The notes under the pieces: generated by a model
What the model was told of the DNA's origin: nothing
Seen by the model: the letters and a program-made list of their open reading frames with translations, nothing else
Database searches by the model: none
Shown: positions 44,066 through 55,079 of the stretch, piece after piece
Layout: every line of letters starts with the position of its first letter
How positions within the stretch are numbered: position 1 is the stretch's first letter
Origin: Eretmocerus hayati
Taxonomy: Eukaryota > Arthropoda > Insecta > Hymenoptera > Aphelinidae
Direction: 5' to 3'
DNA length: 64,000 nt
Assembly (NCBI GenBank): GCA_029851415.1
Contig: CM056742.1
Location: forward strand, 56,546,454 to 56,610,453
Program-made: the position numbers and the translations under genes

Positions 44066-47000
44066 CCCTGCTAGAAACTGCAATTACAATTACACGTCCA
44101 TTCATATATGTGATTGTATATTCTTTTCTACATTTTTCGGAGCGTGAAGAGTGATGTGATAATGAGAGTGGAAAAATCGCTAGAAAAAAACGTGGTGTTT
44201 TACTTGGAAATAGGTGTCTAATTAAGGACCCTTCTGGGGATGAACAATTCAAAGTAATTTTGCACGTGTCATTCTTCATCCTATTATTTCCCTATTATCT
44301 TCTCGCAGAAGAATAACTTTGCCTTGAAAATTTGAGCGGTGAAAGCATCCACTTCTTTCCAAACAACCTATGAATTTTGGTGAAGAAGGAATTTCTATTC
44401 TTTGAATTTGTTTCCAATACTTTTATACCTATCAAGACGAACTCACCAATTCTCTGCCCTGATCCTCTCTCGAATTGTTATTATATCAATAACTCAACAA
44501 ACTCCTCCCTCAATTGAAGATTTAAGTCATATAGTTGATCAATTTTGGAATGCGCGTTTACTCTTAACTCATAAACATTTTCAAAACTCCCATCTTTGAG
44601 TTTATGTAAGTATCACATCAATCATTAATTACATACATGTTAAATACATCATTAAAAAAAGAATAGTGCGTCCAGATAGAACGCGCAAAAGATGACGGAG
44701 TCATCCAAAATTTTTCTCTCACATTGAGTTTTGCACAGTACCATACGTGCACCCAACTTGTCTCAATGTGCCAATCTTAGAAATGGGTACTCCTTCACCT
44801 TCCCGATAATTCTTTCACGATTGTTGAACTAAAGTTTGAGAGAGTAGGTGGTGGGTTACACCAACCTAGAATCGTTTCCGCTTCCTTCAGAAAACTCGAG
44901 GTGGTTTTTCCATTTTTCGCGATTGCACAGCTAAGAAATCAACGAAGAAATTGCGTTTAGTGAAACCTGTGCGAATTTGTTTAGTTCGCCGGATCTTAAA
45001 GTTCTTAACCGTATTTGATACCTTGTTTTGAGACCTTCGAAACCCGTTTTTAGAGTTGGAAAACATTGATCTAGAATATGCAAAATTTGGAGGTAAACGG
45101 AAATAGTGGTTCGGACCGGCGAAAAGCTCCAAATGTGGTTGCACGGCGATAAAATCACATGGAAACGATTTCATGCATTTTATCGCCAATTGACATCGTT
45201 TCAAATGATGGGAGCAAGTTGCTCGGCAAGTTGGGTACACTCTTTTGTGAACCCCTAGAAATCACTTTCTGGGAAATTTTGAACAGCTTGCCTCCAATTT
45301 ATAAAAATTAGACGTACTCCAGCTCATTTCGAAGTTCTTGAGACGAGCTTCCAAACGAGTTGAAGTACGTACGAGAATATTGAGATGGGCTAAAATTATT
45401 GAGGAATTGGCTTGATGAGGGTACCCTACATAAGTTGAAATCACAAAACATGTATACAATAACAGTGTGGTGCCTCGAAGTCTCATTCATATATGATCAG
45501 GAATTGGTTCATTACTTCTATTGTTCCTATCGTAGAAATTGGTCATTGTAAACTCAAAATTTCACTCAACATCTGGGAGACCAATAATGCGACGCTCTGA
45601 ATTGAGACCTCGCTCCATCATACGATTATTATAAAACATGTGATATGAGAGAAAAGTTTCCGATTCTATATATACTATAGATATCAGGCTAGAATAGTCT
45701 AGACTTGAGCTCGGTGGTGTATCAGAGTTTCGAGAATGGCGTTTTGTTGTCGTGTGATGTGAATTTTCCTTCAAATCTCAGACAAAGGTTACTCTTGAAA
45801 ATTCTAGCAATTGCCAAAAAGAATTCTCAAAGAAGTCTACGTTGAAATCCCTAATATGGATATGATTTCAATCTCAAACGAGTTCTCAAATATGTAATGC
45901 ACACGCATTGCGAATGCCATCAAAATTTCCATGAACGAGTTGCCGTAATTTGTCAAAGAATACACACACATACACACAGCAACGAGCGCGAGCATCAGGC
46001 CATAGGCCACAAGTCGTTAGATATAGCACATATATACAGCACCTAATATAACGGTGAGCATATATTACTAATATAAAGTATAGAGCGGCACGTGGCGCCT
46101 GCGCATAACATAGCAAACGATCCGGTCAACTGAGAGCGTGTCCACATGGATTCCCAATCAGGGATTCACTCGCACCGCGCCGAAAGATGACTCCGTCATC
46201 AAAAAATTCTCAATACTGATTTTCACTCAAACTTGGACATGCTCTTCTTTGCTCGCAGCGACTGTTTTGGAAAGGAACCCAACATAAAGGGGCACGAAGT
46301 GTGAAAGTGTGAGTGTGAGTGTAAGTGTAGCGTTTGATTCGTTTATGATCATTGAAATTGAAATAACAATCAAAAAATAACAAAGTGAGTATTGATAATG
46401 ACTCAAATTCAAATGATAATTGGAAAGTGGAAATTTTGAGGAGCCAAATTGATGCTAGAAAAACGAAAGAATCAAAGGGGAAAAACACGAAAAGCAGAAT
46501 ATAGGCTATCCCAATCACCAGCTTACCGGATAACGAATATACAAGTCTAGACGGAACATGGACGAAGACAAGAACATCAAAAAAGAGCCAAACATAATGG
46601 AGCAGTGGAGTGTAAGAGTTCGAGTGTAAGTGTAAATGTAAGTATAAGTGTACGTGTGAGTGTATGGAGATGTAAATTTCAAAACAGTCGCTGCGAGCAG
46701 AAAAGAGCATGTCAAAGTTTGAGTGAAAATCAGTATCGGAAATATTTGTAATAATGTATTAAACATGTGTGTAATATATGATTCATGTGATACTTATATA
46801 AACTCAAAGATGGAAGTTTTGGAAATGTTCATGAGTTGAGAGTGAACACGCTTTCCAAAATTGATCAACTATATGACTCAAATCTTCAAAGGAGGAAGGA
46901 GTTTGTTGAGTTATTGAATATAAGAGCAATTCAAGACACAGGTTTAGGGCAGAGAATTGGTGAGTTTGTCCTGATAGGTTGAAAAGTATTGGGAACAAAT

Positions 47001-47337
47001 TCAAAGAATGAAAATTCCTTCTTCACCAGATTTTATAGGCTGTTTGGAAAGAACTGGATGCTGACACCGCTCAAATTCGCAAGGCAGAGTTATTCTTATG
47101 TGAGAAGTTGATAAGGAAATGACAAATTGAAAAATTACACGTGCAAGATCACTTTGAATTGTACATTCCCAGAGCGGTCCTTGATTAGACACCTATTTCC
47201 ACGTAAACCACGTTTTTTCCAGCAATTTTCCCACTCTCATTATCACATCGCTTTCCACGCTCCAAAAAATGTAGAAAAGGATGTACAATCACACATATAA
47301 ATGTACGTCTAATTGTCTATGGGAGTTCTCAGCAGGG
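44066..47337. repeat. Foldback element G inserted in a LINE reverse transcriptase
   Basis: The ends read CCCTGCTAGAAACTGCAATT (44066) and the inverse of CCCTGCTGAGAACTCCCATA (ending 47337). The outer arms, about 44066-44640 and 46780-47337, are reverse complements with many small differences. Both flanks carry CA (44064-44065 and 47338-47339), a possible 2-bp target duplication. The centre near 45700 is unpaired and contains unrecognised frames. The right side holds another hairpin element. Confidence 0.88.
46205..46745. mobile_element. Hairpin MITE with GTGTAA-type microsatellites, nested in G
   Basis: CTGATTTTCACTCAAACTT at the left faces its inverse at the right, continuing through GCTCGCAGCGACTGTTTTG. 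Hexanucleotide GTGTGA/GTGTAA arrays lie at about 46300-46330 and 46612-46665. Long frames here arise from the repeats. Confidence 0.8.
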
Positions 47338-48008
47338 CATCTGCATGATTCAATACATTACCCTCAGGTGTGTGTTCTTTCAAATCATTGATGGAAATAA
47401 TAATCAAGAGGATGGAACCTAGTTGAGATCTTTGTGGGACCACGATGTGACCGTGACTAGCTCGAATATGCATCAAAGCACTCTCACTGTCTGTTTTCAT
47501 CATTCAAATACGACTGAAGCTATCGATGTAAAATTCCCCCAATTTCGAAATTTCAGAGTTTCTCCATGAGACGAACGTGATTTACAAAGTCGGAAGCTTT
47601 AGAAAAATTAACATATATTGAATCGATTTGAGTATGTGTACTGAATGCGTTTGATATAAAATCGCGTTATAACACCAAGTTAGTGACTGTGGATTCACTT
47701 CGAACACATCCGTGTTGACATTGAATTATCTCGCTTGAGATGTCGGCGATACACTGAGAGACACTTGCATCAAAGAGTTCACCCAATGTACCTGAGCCTG
47801 AGATAGCTTTATGATTCTTGCTCCCATGATTATCGGCTCTCTTATACATTGATGGAATGGAGGATGTCTTCCATTCACATGAAAAAATTCCTTGACTCAA
47901 CAACTTCTTGAAAATTTCGAGCCCACGTACTTTAATCTGTGGCCAGTATCCTTTAATAGGACTACCTTCTGTACCTGGCTTTACATCTTCATCCATAGTA
48001 GTTACCAA
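47338..48008 (-). pseudogene. Non-LTR reverse transcriptase, N-terminal palm part
   Basis: The frame 48008-47667 reads IFKKLLSQGIFSCEWKTSSI, PSMYKRADNHGSKNHKAISG and IIQCQHGCVRSESTVTNLVL, the fingers/palm start of LINE reverse transcriptases (SGIFP.WK, I.PI.KKGD..NYRPIS, QHGF...ST.TNL). A second piece (47503 downward) reads VVPQRSQLGSILLIIISIND then NVLNHAD, equivalent to the G.PQGS.LGP and YADD motifs. Frames are broken between them. The motif is split by foldback G; the remainder is at 43678-44065. Confidence 0.8.
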
Positions 48009-48230
48009 TAATTAAATCCACCTAATGAGACATCGATGGAATCCAGAGCTGAATCACAATAATCATTTTGATCAATATTTCGACATCGACATGACTTACA
48101 TTCACCTTTATGACAATTTCCTGTAGGATTTTTACAAATCACCTTCTGTAACCAATTTTGGATGAGGGTTGTTCATTGTTGATGTGCTCGCTGTCCCTGA
48201 ACAGGTTCTTAAATCTGCACCCTGTAACGA
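48009..48230. other. Likely degraded LINE remnant between RT fragment and MITE array
   Basis: No open frame and no motif. Position suggests the linker region of the same LINE. Confidence 0.3.
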
Positions 48231-49140
48231 TAACGCCGGCACATAAAATAGAAAAAAGTATCTGTACTTTTGACCAGACCTACTGTTCTTAATGTATTCT
48301 GGCACGCTGAATCCGAATCCGAGGTCGGTTTGGCCCGACTACTTCTTGTTTTCGAGAAAATCGTGCTATTCTGCGCTATTTCTACGATTTCCATCGAATT
48401 TTTCTCGATTTTCTCGAAAACAAGAGGTAGTCGGGCCAAACCGACCTCGGATTTGGATTCAGCGTGCCAAAATACATGAAGGAAAGTGGGTCTGATCAAA
48501 AGTACAGATACTTTTTTTTTGTATGCCGGTGTAATATAACACCGGCACACACACACAAAAAAAAGTATCTGTACTTTTGACCAGACCTACTGTTCTTAAT
48601 GTATTTTGGCACGCTGAATCCGAATCCGAGGTCGGTTTGGCCCGACTACTTCTTGTTTTCGAGAAAATCGTGCTATTCTGCGCTATTTCTACGATTTTCA
48701 TCGAATTTTTCTCGATTTTCTCGAAAACAAGAGGTAGTCGGGCCAAACCGACCTCGAATTTGGATTCAGCGTGCCAAAATACATGAAGGAAAGTGGGTCT
48801 GATCAAAAGTACAGATACTTTTTTTTTGTATGCCGGTGTAATGTAACACCGGTACACACACACAAAAAAAAAGTATCTGTACTTTTGACCAGACCTACTT
48901 TTCTTTATGTATTTTGGCACGCTGAATCTGAATCCGAGGTCGGTTTGGCCCGACTACCTCTTGTTTTCGAGAAAATCGTGCTATTCTGCGCTATTTCCAT
49001 ATTTTTCAGGATTTTCTCGAAAACAAGAAGTAGTCGGGTCAAACCGACCTCGGATTCGGATTCAGCGTGCCAAAATACATAAAGAAAAGGAGGTCTGGTC
49101 AAAAGTACAGATACTATTTTTTATTTTGTGTGCCGGTGTA
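48231..49140. mobile_element. Head-to-tail array of three ~305-bp palindromic MITEs
   Basis: Units begin near 48231, 48541 and 48849, each with ACACCGGCACAC-type left ends and TGCCGGTGTAA right ends. Each unit is itself a palindrome: GTATCTGTACTTTTGACCAG, CACGCTGAATCCGAATCCGA and CCCGACTACTTCTTGTTTTC face their inverses around a short TTTCTACGATTTTC-type loop. Adjacent units share a TAATATAA or TAATGTAA junction. Frames in all units translate to the same peptide and are by-products. Confidence 0.93.
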
Positions 49141-50295
49141 ATAAACAATGAATACATGAGATTAGTGGAGAGTGTGATGAGGATATTGAAAGATAAAATT
49201 CTGATGTCAGTTGTTACAACATTGAACTCTCACCTCCGAGCATCAACTCCACATTCTCATGAGTAGTGCGAACACACACTTCATGTGTACCACTACTACC
49301 CGCGACTATGCATTGCTTGAACCATAGTGTCACGAATTTTGATATGTTTACTTTATCTTCTGTCATATGCAATTTTTTCATTAATTAACACCTCCACGAT
49401 CAAACCCGATCGTTAATTTCTCAATTAATCGATCTCAAACTCGAGATTGATAGAGAAATAAAATTAGTCCTCCGATGCCGATTTACGAATATAATACCAT
49501 TTTATACTTCATCTTCTGGATGTCCCTCTCTGAATTCCTCTTACAGTTCTGTGATATTATAGAGGATCAACTCCTTCTGCTCTGATTTTCTACTGCTATC
49601 TTCTCGGACGACTGATTTCACATTCTTTCCCCCTGAAAATTAAAGAGAGTTCTCATCGTTTAAATAGATCTCTATCACTCTTTTTTCTACAGAGGCATCC
49701 AAACTCGGCCTCCCCCGAGATTCATTGTTCGAAATATCATTCTCATCTCAGATTCTTCAAATTATCCTAGCTGATTGGACCAATCTTCCTAAATTATCAA
49801 ACTCATTACAGATTCTCCGAACTAACCATGTCTCTGGCAGTAATGCCAGAATTTTCACTTCCTTGGCTCTAGTGAGAATCAAATCAAATAAATATTCAAA
49901 CTTTGGTTAGTATGAGATGATATAATCAATTAGATTGAAATGATTCGGAGTCCTACCCATCAGCTGCTAGTGCAAGACTCGTGTGAATATTGCTTTTGAT
50001 TTCCATCAATTCGGAAACACGTCTATCACTCGCACACTGAAAAGGAGACTTGAGAATCTTCTCTGAAATCCTTCCTCACTCACTTCTCATTTTGTTTAGA
50101 TTTTGATTCTATGTAAGATTCATGATGTGAGTTGATGGAGATTCAATGGGAGGAATGAACATCACATCGCCAAACAATCTTCCCGAGGTCAATTCCAGAA
50201 CTCGGATCAACGACGAAAAGATTCATAGCGATTGTATCTCAGTTTGAGATGAATACCGTACATCAGCGACACATGTTATGATTTTATTCTCCTTC
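49141..50295. other. No recognised gene
   Basis: AT-rich sequence with short unrecognised frames. Confidence 0.35.
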
Positions 50296-50385
50296 ATGCA
50301 CTGAATAAAAAGTGCGGCCGCCGGGAAACGAACCGGCGACCTCTTGATCAAGAGTCTGACACGCTGTTGACTGAGCTAGTCCGGT
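50296..50385 (-). ncRNA. tRNA-Lys-like pseudogene or SINE head
   Basis: On the minus strand ACCGGACTAGCTCAGTCAAC (A box) is followed by CAGACTCTTGATC, with CTT where the anticodon would be, and GCCGGTTCGTTTCCCGGC (B box). The acceptor stem pairs poorly and the T arm has one base too many, so a working tRNA is unlikely. Confidence 0.5.
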
Positions 50386-51871
50386 AGCACCAAGCGGTGA
50401 CTCCTATACGTGTATTACTTGAAGTGCGGGCGCCTGTGTAGCTTGCACCCATAACACACAATTCTCGTTCAAAACAGACCACTACCAAAATATCAAGCCG
50501 ACACAACATCTCAATGGAGCAGACGACACGTAGATTTGATGAAGATGAAATTTTGGCCTGCACGATTTACATCATTCCCTATTTACGTAGACTAGGCTCA
50601 GATTGGCGCGTTCCTCAGAACTCTTTCGATCAAAGCGATTTAATATGAGGTTCAGGTAGCACTATATTCAATCATGACGGAGGACTGAAAGTTGACGAGC
50701 AAGGAATGCTCACGGTTTACAGCCTTGCCGAACGGGTTGCAACAGACTCGTCGGGACATTTTTGTGAGCGATCTCTTGTTCAGATGTGTATGTGCAGCTG
50801 GAGTCATTGTTATACTATTTTGATATTATCAATATTAGAACTATGCTCCGAAATAGTATCCAAACACTTGACGTGAGAGTTAATACAGGCCACGATTGCT
50901 GCGATATTTTATTTCCGCGATCGTTATCGTCGAGCACTGATTCAAATTGAGCTCATCGTTGTTGTAGATGGATGTGGGAAGACGGAGAGAGCGATGAGCG
51001 ATATATACGCTGTAGATGGTGTATGTGCACAAGAGGTAGTGTTCATCAAGTCAACACTGACTCGTCGATATCGCAGAACATTTTACTTACCATGAGAGTA
51101 TTTGAGAAGCTGAGTTCACGCGGTAAACTTGAATGTTCCTCCGTTGTCTGATATGGCAGGTAGAAAGCAAAATTAATCAGTAATCTGAGCATCAGTGGAT
51201 ATTGAATGTATGAGCATTCGAGTTTTGATACGGAAATTAGCGAACCAAATCGCTTGTTACGACAGTGTAGTAGTCGGCGGTGATATACTCCAACTCGGTT
51301 GCGATCGATAGCCTTTTTCCGAGCGATTTCTGAGCATTCTATCTTGAAGCTTCTCTTGCAGCAATCGAATCCGAGGGGACTGCACTTTTTTGAAGAGTCA
51401 ATGTAGAAACTCCAAGGAATCCGATGTGAATGTCGGATTTGAGCTAAAAAATGTACTGAAGAGTTAGATTCCAATTTTTCTCAAAAAATGTTAGTTTTTA
51501 GGTTACGTTGAGATTTCTGGCCTTTGAATGTAATTTCATCATGAAATTCAACTCTCATCACGTCGAAGCATGTGTCCTCAATATTTTTCCAAGGGGGCCT
51601 GTACCGGTCACAGATAAATCAAGAATGAGGATAATCGTTTTTTTCCCGAATTTCGAAAACAAAAATAGCTCACTGCGGTGACGAAGGGGACTCTAAGGGC
51701 CTCAAAACTGGGCTTTCCATCTCATATCATCACATACATATCCTATCCTATCATATGTAGATCATATCCTCGATGTTACAGAAAAATCTGAAACCCCAAT
51801 GTACAATTCTTTACCATATTAAAATAATGACTCATATATATCACCCTATATTATATAGTTCTAGTATTTTT
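50386..51871. other. No recognised gene
   Basis: A 142-codon minus-strand frame (51046-51474) is open, with Cys and basic residues (KKCSPLGFDCCKRSFKIECS), but has no known motif. Otherwise AT-rich. Confidence 0.3.
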
Positions 51872-52015
51872 TGCCGCACCCCTGCGCACCACACCTGCAG
51901 CACGCCGCACCCATCTGCACCCTCACGCGCACCCCATTTGGAGAACTGCACCCCCCGCACCATCCGCACCCCACCCGCACTCCAGGCCGAACCCCTGCCA
52001 CACTCCGAGCCCATA
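51872..52015. repeat. C-rich GCACCC-type low-complexity repeat
   Basis: Irregular copies of CGCACCC/TGCACC give a strong C over G bias on the plus strand. Confidence 0.8.
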
Positions 52016-52329
52016 TTCCGAAACTAATGCATTCTAACTCCTCTCATTTTTGACACTGACCGTTTTCACGGAGATCACCAATAATTCCTACCTCACTCCT
52101 ACGGTCAAAATTCAAACTGTCATCATGTTTCTCAGTCAAAAGAATGTCTCATTTGTGTATCCCATCCATCAAGACGCCAATGAACTCTCTCATATCCTGC
52201 TTCGATTTTTCCACAAAATCTGTCCGAATGTTACCTTGAATCTCTGTGGGGATATTAGGGAACACGAATATATCATTATTAAGTTACAATACCATTCATT
52301 CACTCACTTATTCATCTTTTCTTTACAGA
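52016..52329. other. Probable degraded end of the Helitron helicase or its 3' flank
   Basis: No clear motif on the minus strand, downstream of the last recognisable helicase block; the plus-strand frame is a shadow. Confidence 0.3.
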
Positions 52330-53082
52330 ATTATTTCCGAATTGATTTTCAACAGGTTTCTTGTTTCTCGAATGTTCAAGAGGTATTCTCAAGTATAACC
52401 CAACCATATCAAACCTTTACCTTTGGGATTTGTTGATTGTGATTCCGAATGCGAGCATTAATGGAAACTGCTTCCTGTATAACGTGAAAGGCAAAGAAAA
52501 ATCCTTGGTATCAAGGGTTGTTCTCGGGATGAATACGATACTTTCCGTTTTATCCCCAGTTATCATCTCTGCTCCAATATTATACTCATAGAGTCTCACG
52601 ATCTTCAGTCTTGTTCCATTGTACAGTCCATTTGACACACTCGAGTTCCTTATCAACATCACTATGGCATTAAATTCCAATTCTAATCCATGTGGTGGCA
52701 GACCTTCTCTGATATTATTCAAAACCTCGATTGGATAATCTTAATGAATATTATCATCAGTCTAATCATAATCTTTATGAGTTGCATAATCAATGCTATA
52801 GTATGTAGTTGAACTCTCTTCCTCGGAGGAAAGTATTTTCTTATTTAGTCTTAGAGTATCTCCATTATGAGGAGCAGGAATGACACTATTGATAGATCGA
52901 TCCCTTCTAGAGTTTCCGTGAGTCATATCGCGAACGTCATGGCATTTCCATCCCTGAGGAATAGTCAAACGATCTATTTTTCCTTTCCTGATGTCCAATG
53001 GAAACGAAGAAGAATCACAAGAGGGGACCACGGGGTCCGGGTCGCCGATCATCCCCAGAATTTTTTCACAGCTTGGTACCAT
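52330..53082 (-). pseudogene. Helitron RepHel helicase, C-terminal part
   Basis: Read on the minus strand, frame 53082-52762 ends with VIPAPHNGDTLRLNKKIL and YYSIDYATHKDYD. After stops, frame 52722-52417 continues LPPHGLELEFNAIVMLIRN, YNGTRLKIVRLYEYNIGAEM and SLPFTLYRKQFPLMLAFGIT then INKSQ. These match the Helitron/PIF1-type helicase C-terminus (APKN.DV..LN, GMPPH.L.LK.GAPIMLLRN, NGTRL, FP..LAFA.TINK.QGQT). A shifted frame then gives RFDMVGLYLRIPL. The N-terminal helicase part is at 62861-64000, same strand and order, so one gene seems split by element J. Confidence 0.85.
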
Positions 53083-53879
53083 CTAGAATATGAAGAATCT
53101 AGGGTAACTCCATCAAATGGGCTTCCTGCCCAGAGCTACAAACAAAAACGTTAGCATTATCAGTATATCTATATATGTATATATACAACATGATTGTAAA
53201 GTACTCGACCAACCGGGAAATTTCAAAAGTCCGACGAGTTGTGAGTTTTGCAAAATTTTTTCAAAGTTATCCGAGTCAATTTGAAAATTTGCGTGGATGT
53301 TGAAAATTATCAGATTTTTGGGATCAGATGGATCAGGAAAGGAATCAGAGGGATCAGTCGCACGAAGATCACATGAGATCAGCAGAGGGATCAGTTTGTT
53401 TTGCTGCCACACACGTGGTCTGGTCTCGAGGTTATGTGTCGGTGCGTCAGTCTCAGTATTTGCAGCCCGAGGAGGCGGTTGTCAGATTTGGTGGCGATGT
53501 AGATGGTAAATTTTGCGACTGCCGCACTATAGTCGTCACATTCCAACTCTGGCCAAAAAGGTTTTTTTACGTTCCAGACATGTTATTTCGCCCTGATGCA
53601 CGATGAACGAGATTGGCGAAATGAAAAATCCACCCCAACGCACTCGGCACTCCTAGAAAATCACTCACGGCTATGCAAGGAATATAAACAGCACGGGCCC
53701 ATGCAACCCCGAGGCCCAAGAACATGATGAAGAGCACGGCCCACTATAGTCGTCACATTCCAGCTCTGGCCAAAAATCGCTTCAAAATTTGTTTCAAGCT
53801 ATAGGGATGAGCCAAACGGCATTCTCTTCGTAATCGACAGGGCTGGGAGATGTGCTAATCTGATTTCGTCTCAGAGAAA

Positions 53880-54700
53880 GGGGGCAGAGGTGGGGGGGGG
53901 GGGGGGGTGTTGAATGCGAAATGGGGTTGAAGATCGATATTTCGCCGGAATGGAACTCACGCGTGGCGAGTCAGTAGTTCTACTGCCGATCCGCAACTAC
54001 TTGGAGTACCTTCTAGAGATAGATGGCAGTATTTTAAACTCAACCCCAAGTCTGAGAATCACCGCAATCAGCTCTGAGGTCGATTCTGAGCTGAGAAGAG
54101 GTGATGAATGCTGCGAATTAGTCGATTATACTGGATTCTGAGTCGAAAATGATTCTACTGCCAACTCTCAACTCTTTTCAAAACATTCCTCCATCGATTC
54201 TTAGAATTTTGAGTCTGGGCACAGCTCTAAGAATTGCTGCGGGGAGTTTTGAGATCGGTTCAGATTTATTTTGTGGCGGGATTGTCTCTTCAGATCTGAA
54301 GGGACATTCGAGATGGTCGATTTTAGCTCAGAATGCGATATGCTGCCAGATGAGGAAGACTTTGGGTGTATTTCTAGAGCATTAAACATAATTTTTAGCC
54401 TGGTCCCAGGTCTGGGAATTGCCGCAGAGGGATTTGAGATCAATATTCGTCCAGGAAAGGCTGTCTGGCCGCACAGAATATTAGATAAATCGTTATTTCT
54501 AGGTGGAGAAAGAGTGTACTGCCGATCTGTAATAACTTGGGGAACTTTTTGCGAGTGGGAAGCAGTATTTTAAGTTTATCCTCATGTACGGGATCCAACG
54601 CAATCAGCTCTGAGGTCGATTCTGAGCCGAGAAAAGTTGACGAGCCTTGATAATTAGTCGGGAATAGTGAATTCTGGCAAATTGAGGCATAGCTTAATGA
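53880..54700. repeat. Inverted portion of the ~538-bp satellite of J
   Basis: About 1.5 units, reverse-complementary to 56860-57640; landmark TTCTACTGCC near 54150 is the inverse of GGCAGTAGAA near 57377. A run of about 17 G lies at 53890-53907. Confidence 0.8.
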
Positions 54701-55079
54701 TCATCTCAGTCTTTGTCGTCATTTTTTACATCTGTACAACACGAATTGAGATCGAGGAGATCATTGGAACATATCTCATCATTTGACCAATACGCCCCTC
54801 CGTGATTTGACTCTATTCGAAACCATATGGATCAGTTGCGAATCCCCATATCTGCCGCTGTATCTTGGCGATGTTGGGGTTGAACTATGACCCGTGAGTG
54901 TTATTGAACCAGAATACGAATAAATAAAGGTAAACGTCAAGCCTTCATATGTATAAAACAAAAACTTTTTCGATGGATATACAGTAAACCATCCAGACGT
55001 ATGCAGGAATCAGAGGGTTCTAAGGATTATATCATGACTTGATGATTTTATTCACCACGAAGACAACCCGAGTTTTGAG

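Noticed and set aside
46210..46766. 166-codon minus-strand frame rich in Tyr, Thr and His
   Set aside because: It reads through a hexanucleotide microsatellite inside a nested hairpin; not a plausible gene.
48209..49266. Repeated 65-153-codon frames
   Set aside because: Each is a translation of the palindromic MITE unit and appears on both strands.
50296..50385. Functional tRNA-Lys gene
   Set aside because: The acceptor and T stems do not pair properly although the A box, B box and CTT triplet are visible.
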